Source of the DNA: Bifidobacterium callitrichos DSM 23973
Lineage (GTDB): Bacteria; Actinomycetota; Actinomycetes; Actinomycetales; Bifidobacteriaceae
Direction: 5' to 3'
DNA: 64,000 bases
NCBI RefSeq assembly: GCF_000741175.1
Contig: NZ_JGYS01000003.1
Location: 62,001-126,000 of the forward strand
Under the pieces are notes generated by a model. It had not been told where the DNA came from, searched no databases, and saw nothing but the letters and a program-made list of their open reading frames with translations. Below are positions 46,050 to 55,595 of this stretch, piece after piece (the stretch's first letter is position 1; the number at the start of each line of letters is the position of its first letter). A program made the translations under genes and the position numbers.

Positions 46050-47342
46050 TCAGTATGCGCCGGCGATGGCCTGGTCGAGGTCGGCGATCAGATCGTCGGG
46101 GTCCTCGAGGCCAATGGACAGGCGGATGAGGTTGTCGGTGACGCCGGCGGCAATGCGCGCCTCCATCGGCACCTCGCGGTGGGTAATGTGCGCCGGGTCG
46201 ACGATGAGCGATCGTGCGTCACCGATGTTCGGCACGTAGGAGAACAGCTTCGCGCCGTCGATGATGTGACGGACGTTGTCGGCGCTGCCATCCACGAGGA
46301 ACGACAGGATCTGTCCGATGCCGTTGGGGAAGTACTTGCGGACCAGCTCGAACTGCGGGGTGTTGCCGAGCCCGGAATAGTTGACCTTCACCACGTGGGG
46401 CGTGCGCGTCAGATGCTCGGCGATGCGAGTGGCGGACGCGACCTGCTGCGAGACTCGCTGCGGCAGGGTCTCCAGTCCCACCAGCGACAGGTAGGCGTTG
46501 AACGGGCTCTGCACCGCGCCGAATGTGCGCAGGTACTTGATGCGGATGCGCTTGATGAACGCCGCCTTGCCGAACTTCTCGGCGAAGCTGTGCCATTCGC
46601 CGGCACGATCGTCGCTAATGACCTGCTGGCGTGCGGTGAACTGCGGGAATCTGCCATTGGCCCAGTCGAACGATCCGCCGGAGATCACGGCTCCACCGAT
46701 GGCGTTGCCATGTCCGGTGATGCCCTTCGTGGTGGAGTGGACGACCACGTCGGCACCGTGTTCGATGGGGCGCAGCAGATACGGGGTGGGGACAGTGTTG
46801 TCCACGATCACGGCGATGCCGTGCTCATGTGCGAGATCGGCCAGCGGTTCGATGTCCAGCACCTCGGTGGAGGGGTTGGCCACGGTCTCGGCGAAGATCG
46901 CGCGCGTATCCGGGCCGATCTTCGAGGCGACCTCGTCGAGGTCGTTGATGTCGTTGACGAAATCCGCGTGGATGCCGAACTGGGGCAGGAAGTCGCCGAG
47001 CGCGTCCACGCTGGCACCGTAGAGATCATACGGGGCGATGATGCGGCCGCCGCCCTCGCCCACGCACATCAGCGCGTAGGTGACCGCCGCCATGCCGGAT
47101 CCCACGGCAACGGCTCCGATGCCTCCCTCCAAGGCCGCCAGTCGACGCTCCAATGCGTCGACGGTGGGATTGGCCACACGCGAGTATTCGAAACCGTCGA
47201 TGTCGCCGGCGGCGAGCGCATCGCCACGTGCCGCATCGCCCAGATCGAACGCGGCCGAAGCGTATACGGGAGGGACGGCCGCGTGATCATGGTCTTCCGG
47301 ATCATAGCCCGCGTGGATGGCCTGCGTGGCGAACTTCGACAT
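46050..47342 (-). CDS. O-acetylhomoserine/O-acetylserine sulfhydrylase family protein
   Basis: PLP enzyme of trans-sulfuration, 430 aa, MetY-like, making homocysteine from O-acetylhomoserine and sulfide. The PLP lysine is K206 in VHSTTKGITGHGNAIGG. The substrate region NPTVDALERRLAALEGG, FGAVQSPFNAYL and the C-terminal RLSIGLEDPDDLI are typical. The ATG at 47342 is preceded by AGAGGGAACCG. With the gene at 48122 it suggests two routes to homocysteine and cysteine. Confidence 0.93.
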   Translation of the reverse strand: MSKFATQAIHAGYDPEDHDHAAVPPVYASAAFDLGDAARGDALAAGDIDGFEYSRVANPTVDALERRLAALEGGIGAVAVGSGMAAVTYALMCVGEGGGRIIAPYDLYGASVDALGDFLPQFGIHADFVNDINDLDEVASKIGPDTRAIFAETVANPSTEVLDIEPLADLAHEHGIAVIVDNTVPTPYLLRPIEHGADVVVHSTTKGITGHGNAIGGAVISGGSFDWANGRFPQFTARQQVISDDRAGEWHSFAEKFGKAAFIKRIRIKYLRTFGAVQSPFNAYLSLVGLETLPQRVSQQVASATRIAEHLTRTPHVVKVNYSGLGNTPQFELVRKYFPNGIGQILSFLVDGSADNVRHIIDGAKLFSYVPNIGDARSLIVDPAHITHREVPMEARIAAGVTDNLIRLSIGLEDPDDLIADLDQAIAGAY

Positions 47343-48121
47343 CGGTTCCCTCTTTTCTCATCGCCGGATCGAATGCGATACACCAAAATGCGGCGCACCG
47401 GACGACACCGGACGACACCGGACGGCATTCACGATTCACGGCGAATGGTGGAATTCACTGTACGTACTGTGACGGAACCATAGCAAACCCTCGTGCGCGA
47501 ACCGGCGAGGGGATATCACGATTCGTCCGATGACGCTATAAGAGAAGACTATAGGCCTCCGTCGTACGCAAGTGACGAAGGCCTATAGCGGATGTGGAAA
47601 ACTGTTGGAATGCTAGGAATAGTACGAATTCTTAAACGAGACTGGACATAGTAGTCGACCTGTACGGTCAACTACAGTCAACTACAGTCGACTATGGTCG
47701 AATCGATGCGTGCATGCGCCACGGCAACGCACGCACGCATCGGTTCGAATACGGACATCGGGATGGGTTGGAGCCCGACAGGATCACGGGACGGGAATCC
47801 TGTCCGTCGGTTTTACAGGTTTTACAGGTTCTACAGGACTGTGAGGCCTGTGCGGAAATGATCGCGCCGACAGCGGCCTTCCATTCCTGCCGATGCCCTA
47901 GCGACAGGAATCTGTGAGTTTAACGCCTATGACCGGTACACGAGCCGGCCACAGGCCAGATCATTCGGAAGGCTCCGGCGGCCGTGCCCGTCGTGACACG
48001 TACCTTGGCACTGATCATGACAATCCCCTTTCTGTCATGGTGATGGATGGTTCTTCTCCCCTTGTCGTCGCCGGCGGATCCCCCAACCCGTCGACGACGA
48101 AATCCTATGCGACCCGCGAAC
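47343..48121. other. 780-nt structured intergenic region between the two trans-sulfuration genes
   Basis: No gene is supported. Contents in order: three CCGGACGAC units with 10-nt period (47398-47427); a hairpin CTATAGGCCT/AGGCCTATAG (47549-47588); GTCAACTACA-type 10-nt tandem repeats (about 47665-47700); a hairpin with 15-nt arms (47699-47713 and 47733-47747); GACAGGAT/ATCCTGTC; three TTTTACAGG-like units (about 47811-47836); and CATGACA/TGTCATG (48016-48039). The part nearest 47342 must hold the metY promoter. Confidence 0.5.
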
Positions 48122-49351
48122 TCAGGCGAAGACGCCCGAGGTGAGCTGCGCGAAGAGGTCGACGTCGGAGTGACGTTCGATGTACTTCGTGTACGCGATG
48201 TCGAAGGCCTGGCCGAGATCCTCGATCAGGTCGGCCTCGTCCTCGATGCCGACGGCGAGACGCACCAGTTCGTCGGTGATGCCGACCTTCAGGCGCTCTT
48301 CGCGCGGCAGTTCGAAATGCGTCATCTTACACGGCAGTTCGGCGAGCGATTCGACCGCGCCGAGCGAGACGGCCAGCCGGAACACATGCAGGTTGTCGAG
48401 CACGTCGGCCGGGTCGACGCCGGGCACGACCTCGAAGCTCAGCACGCCGCCGGCGCCCTTGAGGCCCTTCTCGCGCAGCTCGTCCTCATGTCCGGGCAGC
48501 CCGGGATAGTGCACGGTCTTGACCAGCGGATGGGCGAGCAGGTACTGCGCGATCGACTTGGCGTTGGCCTGCTGACGGTCCATGCGCAGCGCGAGCGTCT
48601 GGATGCCGCGGCGCACCGCGTCGCATTCGAGCGGGGCAAGCACGCCTCCGAAACGGTTCTGCGCGAAGTAGATCCTGTTGCCGATCTCCTCGCTCAGCGT
48701 CACCACGAGTCCGGCGTTCACGTCGGAATGTCCGGCGAGGTACTTGGTTGCGGAGTGGATGACGATGTCGGCGCCAAGGTCGAGCGGACGCTGCAGGTAC
48801 GGGGTGACGAACGTGTTGTCCACGATGGTCAGCGCCCCGTGGCGGCGGGCGATGTTGGCGATGCCGCGCACGTCGTTGACGTCGAGCAGCGGGTTGGTCA
48901 GGACTTCGAAGTAGACGGCTTTGGCCGGCGAGACGCCGTGCTCGCGATCCCCGGCGACCGCGGTTTCGAGCGCCTGGAAATCATGGGTGTCGACCGATTC
49001 GATCGTCAGCCCCCAGCGGGAGAAGTAGTCGTGGAACAGCGAGTAGGTGCCGCCGTAGATGTTCTTGCCGACGACGATGCGGTCGCCCGGCTCGAAGATG
49101 CTCAGCGTGGCATGGATCGCGGCGAGGCCGGAGGCGAACGCGAACCCTCGCGTGCCGTGCTCGAGCTGCGCGATCTGGCGCTCGAGGAACTCGCGGGTCG
49201 GGTTGCCGCTGCGCGCGTAGTCGTAGCGGGGCATGGCGCCGACCTCGTCGAAAGCATATGTGGTCGAGTTGTAGATCGGCGGGTTCACGGCGCCGGTGGC
49301 GTTGTCGCCGATCGGAAGGCCGTGTACGAGCTGAGTGTTGAACCTGGTCAT
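48122..49351 (-). CDS. Cystathionine gamma-synthase/lyase (PLP enzyme)
   Basis: Trans-sulfuration enzyme of 409 aa, Cys/Met metabolism family. PLP lysine K203 is in IHSATKYLAGHSD. YDYARSGNPTREFLE and the C-terminal VRLAVGIEDEADLIEDL are diagnostic of the family. Sequence reading cannot separate gamma-synthase from lyase; a C-terminal extension of about 25 residues (KYIERHSDVDLFAQL) is extra. Confidence 0.92.
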   Translation of the reverse strand: MTRFNTQLVHGLPIGDNATGAVNPPIYNSTTYAFDEVGAMPRYDYARSGNPTREFLERQIAQLEHGTRGFAFASGLAAIHATLSIFEPGDRIVVGKNIYGGTYSLFHDYFSRWGLTIESVDTHDFQALETAVAGDREHGVSPAKAVYFEVLTNPLLDVNDVRGIANIARRHGALTIVDNTFVTPYLQRPLDLGADIVIHSATKYLAGHSDVNAGLVVTLSEEIGNRIYFAQNRFGGVLAPLECDAVRRGIQTLALRMDRQQANAKSIAQYLLAHPLVKTVHYPGLPGHEDELREKGLKGAGGVLSFEVVPGVDPADVLDNLHVFRLAVSLGAVESLAELPCKMTHFELPREERLKVGITDELVRLAVGIEDEADLIEDLGQAFDIAYTKYIERHSDVDLFAQLTSGVFA

Positions 49352-49547
49352 TGCGCACCCCCTATCGTGTGTGTCGCGCGGTTTGTTGTTGCGTGGTTTT
49401 GTTGTGGCTGTACCGCCTGTTCGGGGTGTTCCCGTGCGGTTGGTTATGACGATAACGCAGATCGACGCGCAGGAACAGGGCGTTGCTATATGTGTTGGTT
49501 ATGGAATGTTATGGGTCGGCGACATTCGACGCCTACACTTGGCAATC

Positions 49548-50210
49548 ATGAAGATCACCAAGGCTTTGACGCGTCTGAACGGTTCCGATTCCTCCCACTT
49601 CCCTGATCCGGTGTTCGTGCTGCTGCACGGCTGGGGTTCCAACGAGTACGATCTGCCCGACCTGCTGCGGTACTGTGGTGCGGGTTCGGCCGATTTCGCG
49701 AGTCTGCAGGCCCCGATCGCGTACGGCATGGGCTACACGTGGTTCGGTGACTGGGCGCACGAGGGTGTGCCGGAGGGCGAGTCGCTGACCCGTCAGGCGT
49801 ACGATGCGGCCGCCGCGATCGATGAGTGGGTGAAGGCCAACATCCCCGCCGATCGCAGGGTGGTCACGCTGGGCTTCTCTCAGGGCGGCCTGCTCGCGGC
49901 GCACATGCTGCGCTTCGACCCCGCCCGTTATGCGGCGGCGGTGAGTTTCTCCGGCTGGCTCGCGCCGGGCGTGATGGACGGCGACAAGGCGCTCGAGGCC
50001 TCACAACCGCCGGTCTTCTACGGCCACGGGTCGATCGACGACATCTTCCCCGACGCCGATGTGGCGGCGATGAGCGCGTTCTGGCGTGCCCACGGCACGC
50101 TGAGCGAACACATCTACCCGGGCATGGCCCATTCGATCAACATGGACGAGCTGCGCGACGTGCAACGTTTCCTCGAGTCGAACGACCTGATCCGCCCGCA
50201 GATCCCGTGA
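49548..50210 (+). CDS. Carboxylesterase/phospholipase-type alpha/beta hydrolase
   Basis: 220-aa hydrolase of the phospholipase/carboxylesterase family. Nucleophile Ser111 in LGFSQGG, Asp in IDDIFPDADV and His in GMAHSI complete the triad, and LLHGWGSNEYD is the oxyanion segment. The -10-like TACACT (49534-49539) ends 8 nt before the ATG and no ribosome site is present, so translation is probably leaderless. Physiological ester unknown. Confidence 0.91.
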   Translation: MKITKALTRLNGSDSSHFPDPVFVLLHGWGSNEYDLPDLLRYCGAGSADFASLQAPIAYGMGYTWFGDWAHEGVPEGESLTRQAYDAAAAIDEWVKANIPADRRVVTLGFSQGGLLAAHMLRFDPARYAAAVSFSGWLAPGVMDGDKALEASQPPVFYGHGSIDDIFPDADVAAMSAFWRAHGTLSEHIYPGMAHSINMDELRDVQRFLESNDLIRPQIP

Positions 50211-50240
50211 CGGCGTGACAGCAGCGTGACTACGTGGCAT

Positions 50241-50275
50241 GACGGCGTGATTCCGCGAGCCTCGATCACGCCGTC
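50241..50275 (+). terminator. Stem-loop between convergent esterase and TetM-like genes
   Basis: GACGGCGTGAT (50241-50251) pairs with ATCACGCCGTC (50265-50275) around 13 nt. The stop codon of the minus-strand gene lies inside the right arm. Confidence 0.65.
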
Positions 50276-52569
50276 GCGTAGTCGAGGTGCATGAATTCGG
50301 GCACCTTGTACCATTTGACCGGATAGCCGGCGCCGTGCGCGCAGAACACCGAGTCGGGCGTGTTGTCCAGGTCCGATTCCGGGTCGTACGCGGCCTGTTC
50401 GATGACCCGCGCCTGATCATGGCACGGCCGGTAGCCGCCGAACGTCGCGGAGAAGCGTCCGCGACCGTGCGTGTACGCGTTGACGTCCATCGCGTAGTCA
50501 CGCATCTCGGAGACGGGAGCGAGCCCTTCGATCATCGCGTACTCGCCGTCCGTGACGGCCGGATCGAACGTGCCGGACATGCGCTGGATGTCGGCCATCG
50601 CACGTCCGAGCATGTCCTGAGGTACTTCGAGTCGGAAGCGATACCACGGTTCCAGCACGACGCAGTTGCCCGGGTTCACGGCCACGGCCTTCGCCATCCG
50701 CGCGACCGCCTCGTCACGTGCGTCGACGTCCGTTGCAGTCCCGTTCGACGACGTGGCCTTCGATGCTCCCGACGCATCGTTCGTCTCCTGCGCCTCCTCA
50801 TCCTCGTCGATCTCGTATTCGGGTCGTACCGTATCCGTTCCGACGACCGCGTGACCGACGATGCCGGATCGCGCCTCCATCAGCCCCTGACGGATCGCAC
50901 GGTACGTGGCCTGACGGAAATCGCCGCCTTCGGTGTGTTTCAGATGCGCGCGCGCCGCCACCAGCGTCATCTTCACGTCGGTCAGCGGCGAGCCGGTCAG
51001 CACGCCCAGATGCTCGCGTTCGGTCAGATGCGTGAGGATCAGGCGCTGCCAGTTGCGGTCGAGCTCGTTCACTGACAACGCGGAGGCGACGTGCACGCCG
51101 CTGCCCGGCTCGCCCGGCTCCAGGAGGATGTGCGCCTCGGCGTAGTGGCGCAGCGGTTCGAAATGCCCCACGCCTTCGATCGGCTTCGTGATGGTCTCCC
51201 GGTACAGGATCGACCCGGCGCCGAACGACACATCCAGTCCGAAGCGTTCATGCAGCGTCTGCTGGATGATCTCCAGCTGGACCGCGCCCATCAGCTGCAC
51301 GTGGATCTCCTGCACGCGCTCCACCCACACGACGTGCAGCAGCGGGTCCTCGTCCTCGAGCTCGCGCAGCGCGGTGAGCACCCGATGCAGGGTGAGGTCG
51401 TCGAAGCGCGGGCGATCCGCGGGAACGGACTCATCCGCCGAGCCTCCCGCGGATTCGCCGCCTGCCACGGAATCGGCACCGGCTGTGGCGGGCAGCACGG
51501 TGTAGGTGAGCACCGGCTGCATCTCGGGCGATTCGGCATCCGGTTCGATGCCCAACCCCTCGCCGGGGAACGTGCGCTCCAGCCCGGTGACCGCGCACAC
51601 CGATCCGGACGGCAGTTCGGCGGCGATGTCGAATCGGGCGCCGTTGTAGACGCGCACCTGATCGATCTTCTCTATCGATCCCGATGATCCCGATTCCTGC
51701 GACGCATCCCCATCCACGCCGGGCGACCCCGCACCGGTGTCGACCAGCGACTTCGCCCTGAGCGCGCCTCCGGTCACGCGAAGCCAGGTGAGACGGTTGT
51801 GCTTGTCGTCGTGCGAGATCTTGAACACGCGTGCGCCGAAGTCGGCGGGCCATTGCGGCTCACGTGCGTATGCGGCGAACCCGTCGAGGAACTCCTCGAC
51901 GCCGTCGAGCTTCAACGCGGATCCGAAGAACACGGGGAACAGTTCACGTGCGGCGATCATCGCTCGCACGCGCTCGAGCGTGATCGCGCCGGCGTCGAAG
52001 TACTCGTCCATCGCCTGCTCGTCCAACGCGGCGATGTCCTCGATCTCGTCGCCGAACGGCACCGCCGTGCTTCCGTCGCCTGACGGATCCGCATCGATCG
52101 CCGGCAGCGGATGGATCGCGTCGCTCAGCCTCGCGTGCAGCTGCGCGAGGATCGCATCGCGATCGAATCCGGGGGCGTCGGACTTGTTGACGAACAGGAA
52201 CACCGGCACGTCGTACCGTCCGAGCAGTCGCCACAGCGTCTCGGTGTAGCCCTGCACGCCGTCGATGCCGGAGACGACGAGGATCGCGTAGTCGAGCACG
52301 CGCAGCACGCGTTCGGTTTCGGCGGCGAAGTCGACGTGACCGGGCGTGTCGAGCAGGGTGAGCTTGAGATCGCCGTGCTCGACAAGCGCCTGATGCGCGA
52401 AGATCGTGATGCCGCGCGCCTTCTCGAGCGCATTGGTGTCGAGGAACGCGTCGCCGTGGTCCACGCGGCCGAGTTTGCGGATCTCTCCGGTGCGGTACAG
52501 CAGCGCCTCCGACAGCGTGGTCTTGCCCGCGTCCACATGTGCCACGATTCCCGCTACGATCCGTGTCAT
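50266..52569 (-). CDS. TetM/TetO-like translation factor GTPase (ribosomal protection family)
   Basis: EF-G-like GTPase, 767 aa, longer than TetM/TetW (about 640). G1 AHVDAGKT (10-17), GITIFAHQA, G3 DTPGHVDF, G4 NKSD and GSALK are intact, followed by EF-G domains III-V with LHVVWVERVQEIHVQLMGAVQ. Extra acidic or Gly/Ser-rich inserts occur near GDASQESGSSG, AGGESAGGSADES and EIDEDEEAQETND. The C-terminus (CHDQARVIEQAAYDPESDLD, PDSVFCAHGAGYPVKW, FMHL) is unlike acquired Tet proteins. It is probably a chromosomal paralog; any drug resistance is unproved. The ATG at 52569 has GAGAGGAGACGAG upstream. Confidence 0.88.
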   Translation of the reverse strand: MTRIVAGIVAHVDAGKTTLSEALLYRTGEIRKLGRVDHGDAFLDTNALEKARGITIFAHQALVEHGDLKLTLLDTPGHVDFAAETERVLRVLDYAILVVSGIDGVQGYTETLWRLLGRYDVPVFLFVNKSDAPGFDRDAILAQLHARLSDAIHPLPAIDADPSGDGSTAVPFGDEIEDIAALDEQAMDEYFDAGAITLERVRAMIAARELFPVFFGSALKLDGVEEFLDGFAAYAREPQWPADFGARVFKISHDDKHNRLTWLRVTGGALRAKSLVDTGAGSPGVDGDASQESGSSGSIEKIDQVRVYNGARFDIAAELPSGSVCAVTGLERTFPGEGLGIEPDAESPEMQPVLTYTVLPATAGADSVAGGESAGGSADESVPADRPRFDDLTLHRVLTALRELEDEDPLLHVVWVERVQEIHVQLMGAVQLEIIQQTLHERFGLDVSFGAGSILYRETITKPIEGVGHFEPLRHYAEAHILLEPGEPGSGVHVASALSVNELDRNWQRLILTHLTEREHLGVLTGSPLTDVKMTLVAARAHLKHTEGGDFRQATYRAIRQGLMEARSGIVGHAVVGTDTVRPEYEIDEDEEAQETNDASGASKATSSNGTATDVDARDEAVARMAKAVAVNPGNCVVLEPWYRFRLEVPQDMLGRAMADIQRMSGTFDPAVTDGEYAMIEGLAPVSEMRDYAMDVNAYTHGRGRFSATFGGYRPCHDQARVIEQAAYDPESDLDNTPDSVFCAHGAGYPVKWYKVPEFMHLDYATA

Positions 52570-52835
52570 GGTCCGCTCGTCTCCTCTCGTTTCCTGTCTT
52601 CGTCTTCCGTTGCGTCCGATATGGTTCACCAATATAGCCCGATGCCCGAGTCGGTCACACGTCGGCCTCCATGTGTGCATCTACTCGTGCATCTACTATG
52701 GATTGAGCATTTCAGGGTAGCGCCCGGCCGCCCTGGCCGGTGTTGTCCGGTTACAGGGGCGTGGCACGCATGACGCGACTCGGCAGAAGGGCCCGCGACC
52801 CCACGTATGACGCATTGCAAGTGAAGGAGCACACA

Positions 52836-53615
52836 GTGACCGTTTCCGGCATCAGCACGTTCGGCCGCGCCGACGATTCCGCCGATCCCCCGACCGAGGG
52901 CCGCGCGGGAACGGCAGGCTTCCCCGCGGACTATGTGACGCTCGATCTGGAGACCACCGGCTTCTACCCGAACAGCTGCTCGATCACGGAGATCGGTGCG
53001 GTGCGCGTGCGCGACCGGCGTATCGTGGACCGGTTCCAGCAGCTGGTGAATCCGCTGCGCCCGATTCCCGCGCAGGTGGTCAAGCTCACCGGCATCACCG
53101 ACGAGATGGTCGCCGGCCTGCCGACGATCGACGAGGTGCTGCCGCGGTTCGTCTCATGGCTGTCGGCCGGCGTCTCGACCGACCCGGACGCCTCCTACGA
53201 GCCCGATTCCGATAGCGACACCGACGCCGACGATTCCGCCGCCATCGCCGCCGTCCCGTTCGAGCCGATCGTCGGACACAACGTGAGCTTCGACATCCGC
53301 TTCCTCGATTGGAACGCGCGCAAGGTGCTCGACGCCCCGTTCTCCTGCGTCGACTACGACACGATGCAGATCAGCCGCACGCTGTTCCCCTCGCAGCGCC
53401 ACCACCGTCTGCTCGATCTGATCCAGCGCTTCGACATTGCGGACAACGAGGAGCACCGCGCGTTGAGCGATGCGATCCAGACCCAGCAGTGCCTCGAATG
53501 GATGCACCGCTACACGGATCGCCACGCCGGCCGCGGCTTCGGCTCGGTCGACTGGACCGACGTCACCGACAAGGGCAACGACACGGTCATCCACCGCCAG
53601 CTCACGCTGCTGTAA
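52836..53615 (+). CDS. DEDDh 3'-5' exonuclease, DNA polymerase III epsilon-like
   Basis: 259 aa. Motif ExoI TLDLETTG (35-42), ExoII GHNVSFDIRFL and ExoIII HRALSDA mark a DnaQ-type nuclease. An acidic Asp/Ser-rich insert (about 130-150, DSDSDTDADDS) lies between ExoI and ExoII. The GTG at 52836 follows AAGGAG at 6-nt spacing; the longer frame from ATG 52740 has no ribosome site. No polymerase, UvrC or helicase domain is attached. Confidence 0.88.
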   Translation: MTVSGISTFGRADDSADPPTEGRAGTAGFPADYVTLDLETTGFYPNSCSITEIGAVRVRDRRIVDRFQQLVNPLRPIPAQVVKLTGITDEMVAGLPTIDEVLPRFVSWLSAGVSTDPDASYEPDSDSDTDADDSAAIAAVPFEPIVGHNVSFDIRFLDWNARKVLDAPFSCVDYDTMQISRTLFPSQRHHRLLDLIQRFDIADNEEHRALSDAIQTQQCLEWMHRYTDRHAGRGFGSVDWTDVTDKGNDTVIHRQLTLL

Positions 53616-53748
53616 TCTGCTGCCGCGGCACAATCAACTTCGCCCCCACTCGCCTCCGAGCGCCGAGGTAGCATGGGATATGCGCAGCAGGGGATCGAAA
53701 AAGGGGATGACGATGACCGAGGATTTCAATACGTAGGCGCGCGACACG

Positions 53749-55377
53749 GTGCTCCGCCTGCTCACCGAAGTCAATCGCGTCCCCTTCCTGTTCGTGGGTT
53801 CCGGCATCTCCCGCCGATATATGGGATCCGAGGATTGGGACGGTCTGCTCAAATGGGTGTGCGAAAGCGCAGGCGCACCGATGAAACCGTACTATCAGTA
53901 CAAACTCGCCGCCTCCGCCGAGGGCGACGGCAGGAAGAACACGGTCTATCCACGCATCGCGACGTTGATGGAAAAGGATTTCCTCGATGCGGTCAATCGT
54001 CCGGAATATGCGGCATGGGTCGAAGCGCATCAGGAGGAGTTCGAGTCCGGCATCGAACCGATGAAGGTGTACATCGCCGACCATCTGAAGGCCTTCCAAC
54101 CGACGCAGCTGTCCGAAGAACTGGAGGTCCTGCGCAGAGCGACACGCCATGTGGCCGGCGTCATCACCACCAACTACGACTCCCTCATGGAATCGGTCTT
54201 CCCCAAGTACGACGTGTACGTGCGACAGGACGATCTGCTGTTCTCACCGCTCATGGGCATCGGCGAAATATACAAGATCCACGGTTCGGCCGACGACCCC
54301 GAATCGATGGTCATCGACGAACGGGATTACCAGCGACTCGGCGAACACCGCGATTACCTGACATCGAAGATCCTCACCATCTTCGGCGAGTACCCGATCA
54401 TCTTCCTCGGCTATTCGATGAACGATCAGGACATCCGCGACATCATTTCGTCGATCGCGTCCTGTGCAGGGGAACGCCGCGCCAGAGAGATCGCCAAACG
54501 CTTCATCTTCGTGGAGTATTCGGCCGATCACACGATCACATCCAACCGCTACGAAGTAAACGACAGCCAAGTGGTGGAGATGACCGGCATCCGCACGCAG
54601 GATTTCACGCCGATCTACGCGGCCATCGCGAAAACCAACCAACGGTATGCGCCGAAAGTGTTGAACCAGATTCTCAGGCAACTGTACAGGGCATCATATT
54701 CCGGGGAAGACGCCGAAAGCGTGGTTGCCGTGGAACTCTCGCATATGGACGAACTACCGCCCGACAAGAACGTCATCGTAGGCGTGGGCGTGATGGACTA
54801 CGGGCGCAAGGTGACCTTGTCCGATCTGTATGAAGATGTGCTGTTCGGCACCAAACAGTTCTCTCCCGAACTTGTCGTAGGAGAATACATGGACGCGATG
54901 CTCAAACAAGGCGGCGTCCCCATGTACTACTACTTGCGCCGCTACGACGATCCGTTGGGACCACGAACCCAACAGGAGATCGCGACAAAGACCTCAATGG
55001 AGTCGTATCTCAATAACACGGACCGAAAGATACGGGAGCATAGCCGCACAAAGCTGTCAGACGCCAGCATCGATGGCCTTATCAAGGCTTTCCCCGATGA
55101 TGCCTACAAACATCTCATTCTGCTTCATCAATCGGAAATCGACGTCGACCAACTCGAGATGCTGCTGAAAACCACCGCAAAAGGCATGCTCACGGCCGGC
55201 AAACAGCTTGACTACGTGTTGCGCAAGGACATCAGGATCTACGATTTCCTCAAATACGGCATCGACTACCTGAAAACCAGTACGCCCCCACAGTCACCGT
55301 CATCAGCTCCAACTCTTACAGCGGAACCCAACGGATCAGCGGGGGCGTCACCGACATCGGATCCAAGCCACGCGTAA
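53749..55377 (+). CDS. SIR2-domain protein, N-terminus cut by an in-frame amber codon
   Basis: Predicted NAD+-hydrolysing SIR2_2-type protein of the anti-phage defence class, 542 aa from this GTG. Motifs are FVGSGISRR (15-23), TTNYDSLM (140-147), the probable catalytic His178 in YKIHGSAD and FLGYSMNDQDIRD. The C-terminal half (about 300-520) matches no domain I know. The natural start appears to be ATG 53713 or 53707 behind AAAAAGGGG, giving MTEDFNT then TAG (53734-53736), then ARDTVLRLL in the same frame. The protein is thus either reinitiated at this GTG, which lacks a ribosome site, or silenced by one nonsense mutation (TAC to TAG is the simplest). GC is lower than in the neighbours. Confidence 0.8.
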   Translation: MLRLLTEVNRVPFLFVGSGISRRYMGSEDWDGLLKWVCESAGAPMKPYYQYKLAASAEGDGRKNTVYPRIATLMEKDFLDAVNRPEYAAWVEAHQEEFESGIEPMKVYIADHLKAFQPTQLSEELEVLRRATRHVAGVITTNYDSLMESVFPKYDVYVRQDDLLFSPLMGIGEIYKIHGSADDPESMVIDERDYQRLGEHRDYLTSKILTIFGEYPIIFLGYSMNDQDIRDIISSIASCAGERRAREIAKRFIFVEYSADHTITSNRYEVNDSQVVEMTGIRTQDFTPIYAAIAKTNQRYAPKVLNQILRQLYRASYSGEDAESVVAVELSHMDELPPDKNVIVGVGVMDYGRKVTLSDLYEDVLFGTKQFSPELVVGEYMDAMLKQGGVPMYYYLRRYDDPLGPRTQQEIATKTSMESYLNNTDRKIREHSRTKLSDASIDGLIKAFPDDAYKHLILLHQSEIDVDQLEMLLKTTAKGMLTAGKQLDYVLRKDIRIYDFLKYGIDYLKTSTPPQSPSSAPTLTAEPNGSAGASPTSDPSHA

Positions 55378-55478
55378 GCCTGTAATCCTGTCTTCAAGGA
55401 TAGTCGCGTACCTCACTGCAGGCAACCTGCATCCGTCTTCGAAACAGAACTTCACTGACAGCACAAAGAGGGACAGCG

Positions 55479-55595
55479 ATGCTTCCGATCGTAATGGCAC
55501 AGCATATCCACGACGGTCTGGCCGATTATCTGGAGACCACGTTCCCGATGACCATATGTATGAGGGAACACGAGCATGCAAACAAACGCCACTAA
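55479..55595 (+). pseudogene. 38-aa remnant resembling the N-terminus of a DEAD/DEAH-type helicase
   Basis: ATG preceded by AAAGAGGGACAGCG opens MLPIVMAQHIHDGLADYLET followed by TFPMT, the wording seen at the N-termini of Lhr/MrfA-like and other DEAD/DEAH helicases. It then runs into unrelated sequence and a stop. No further helicase motif follows before 55684. Assignment rests on a short match from memory and is tentative. The rest of 55378-55683 shows nothing else. Confidence 0.4.

Noticed and set aside
47699-47760. tRNA-like GGTTCGAAT segment
   Set aside because: It is the right arm of a hairpin; no acceptor stem, anticodon arm or CCA-compatible fold can be drawn.
50266-52569. Reading the TetM-like gene as an acquired tetracycline-resistance gene
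   Set aside because: Its length, inserts, C-terminus and native codon use differ from tet(W), tet(M) and tet(O), and no mobile-element genes flank it.
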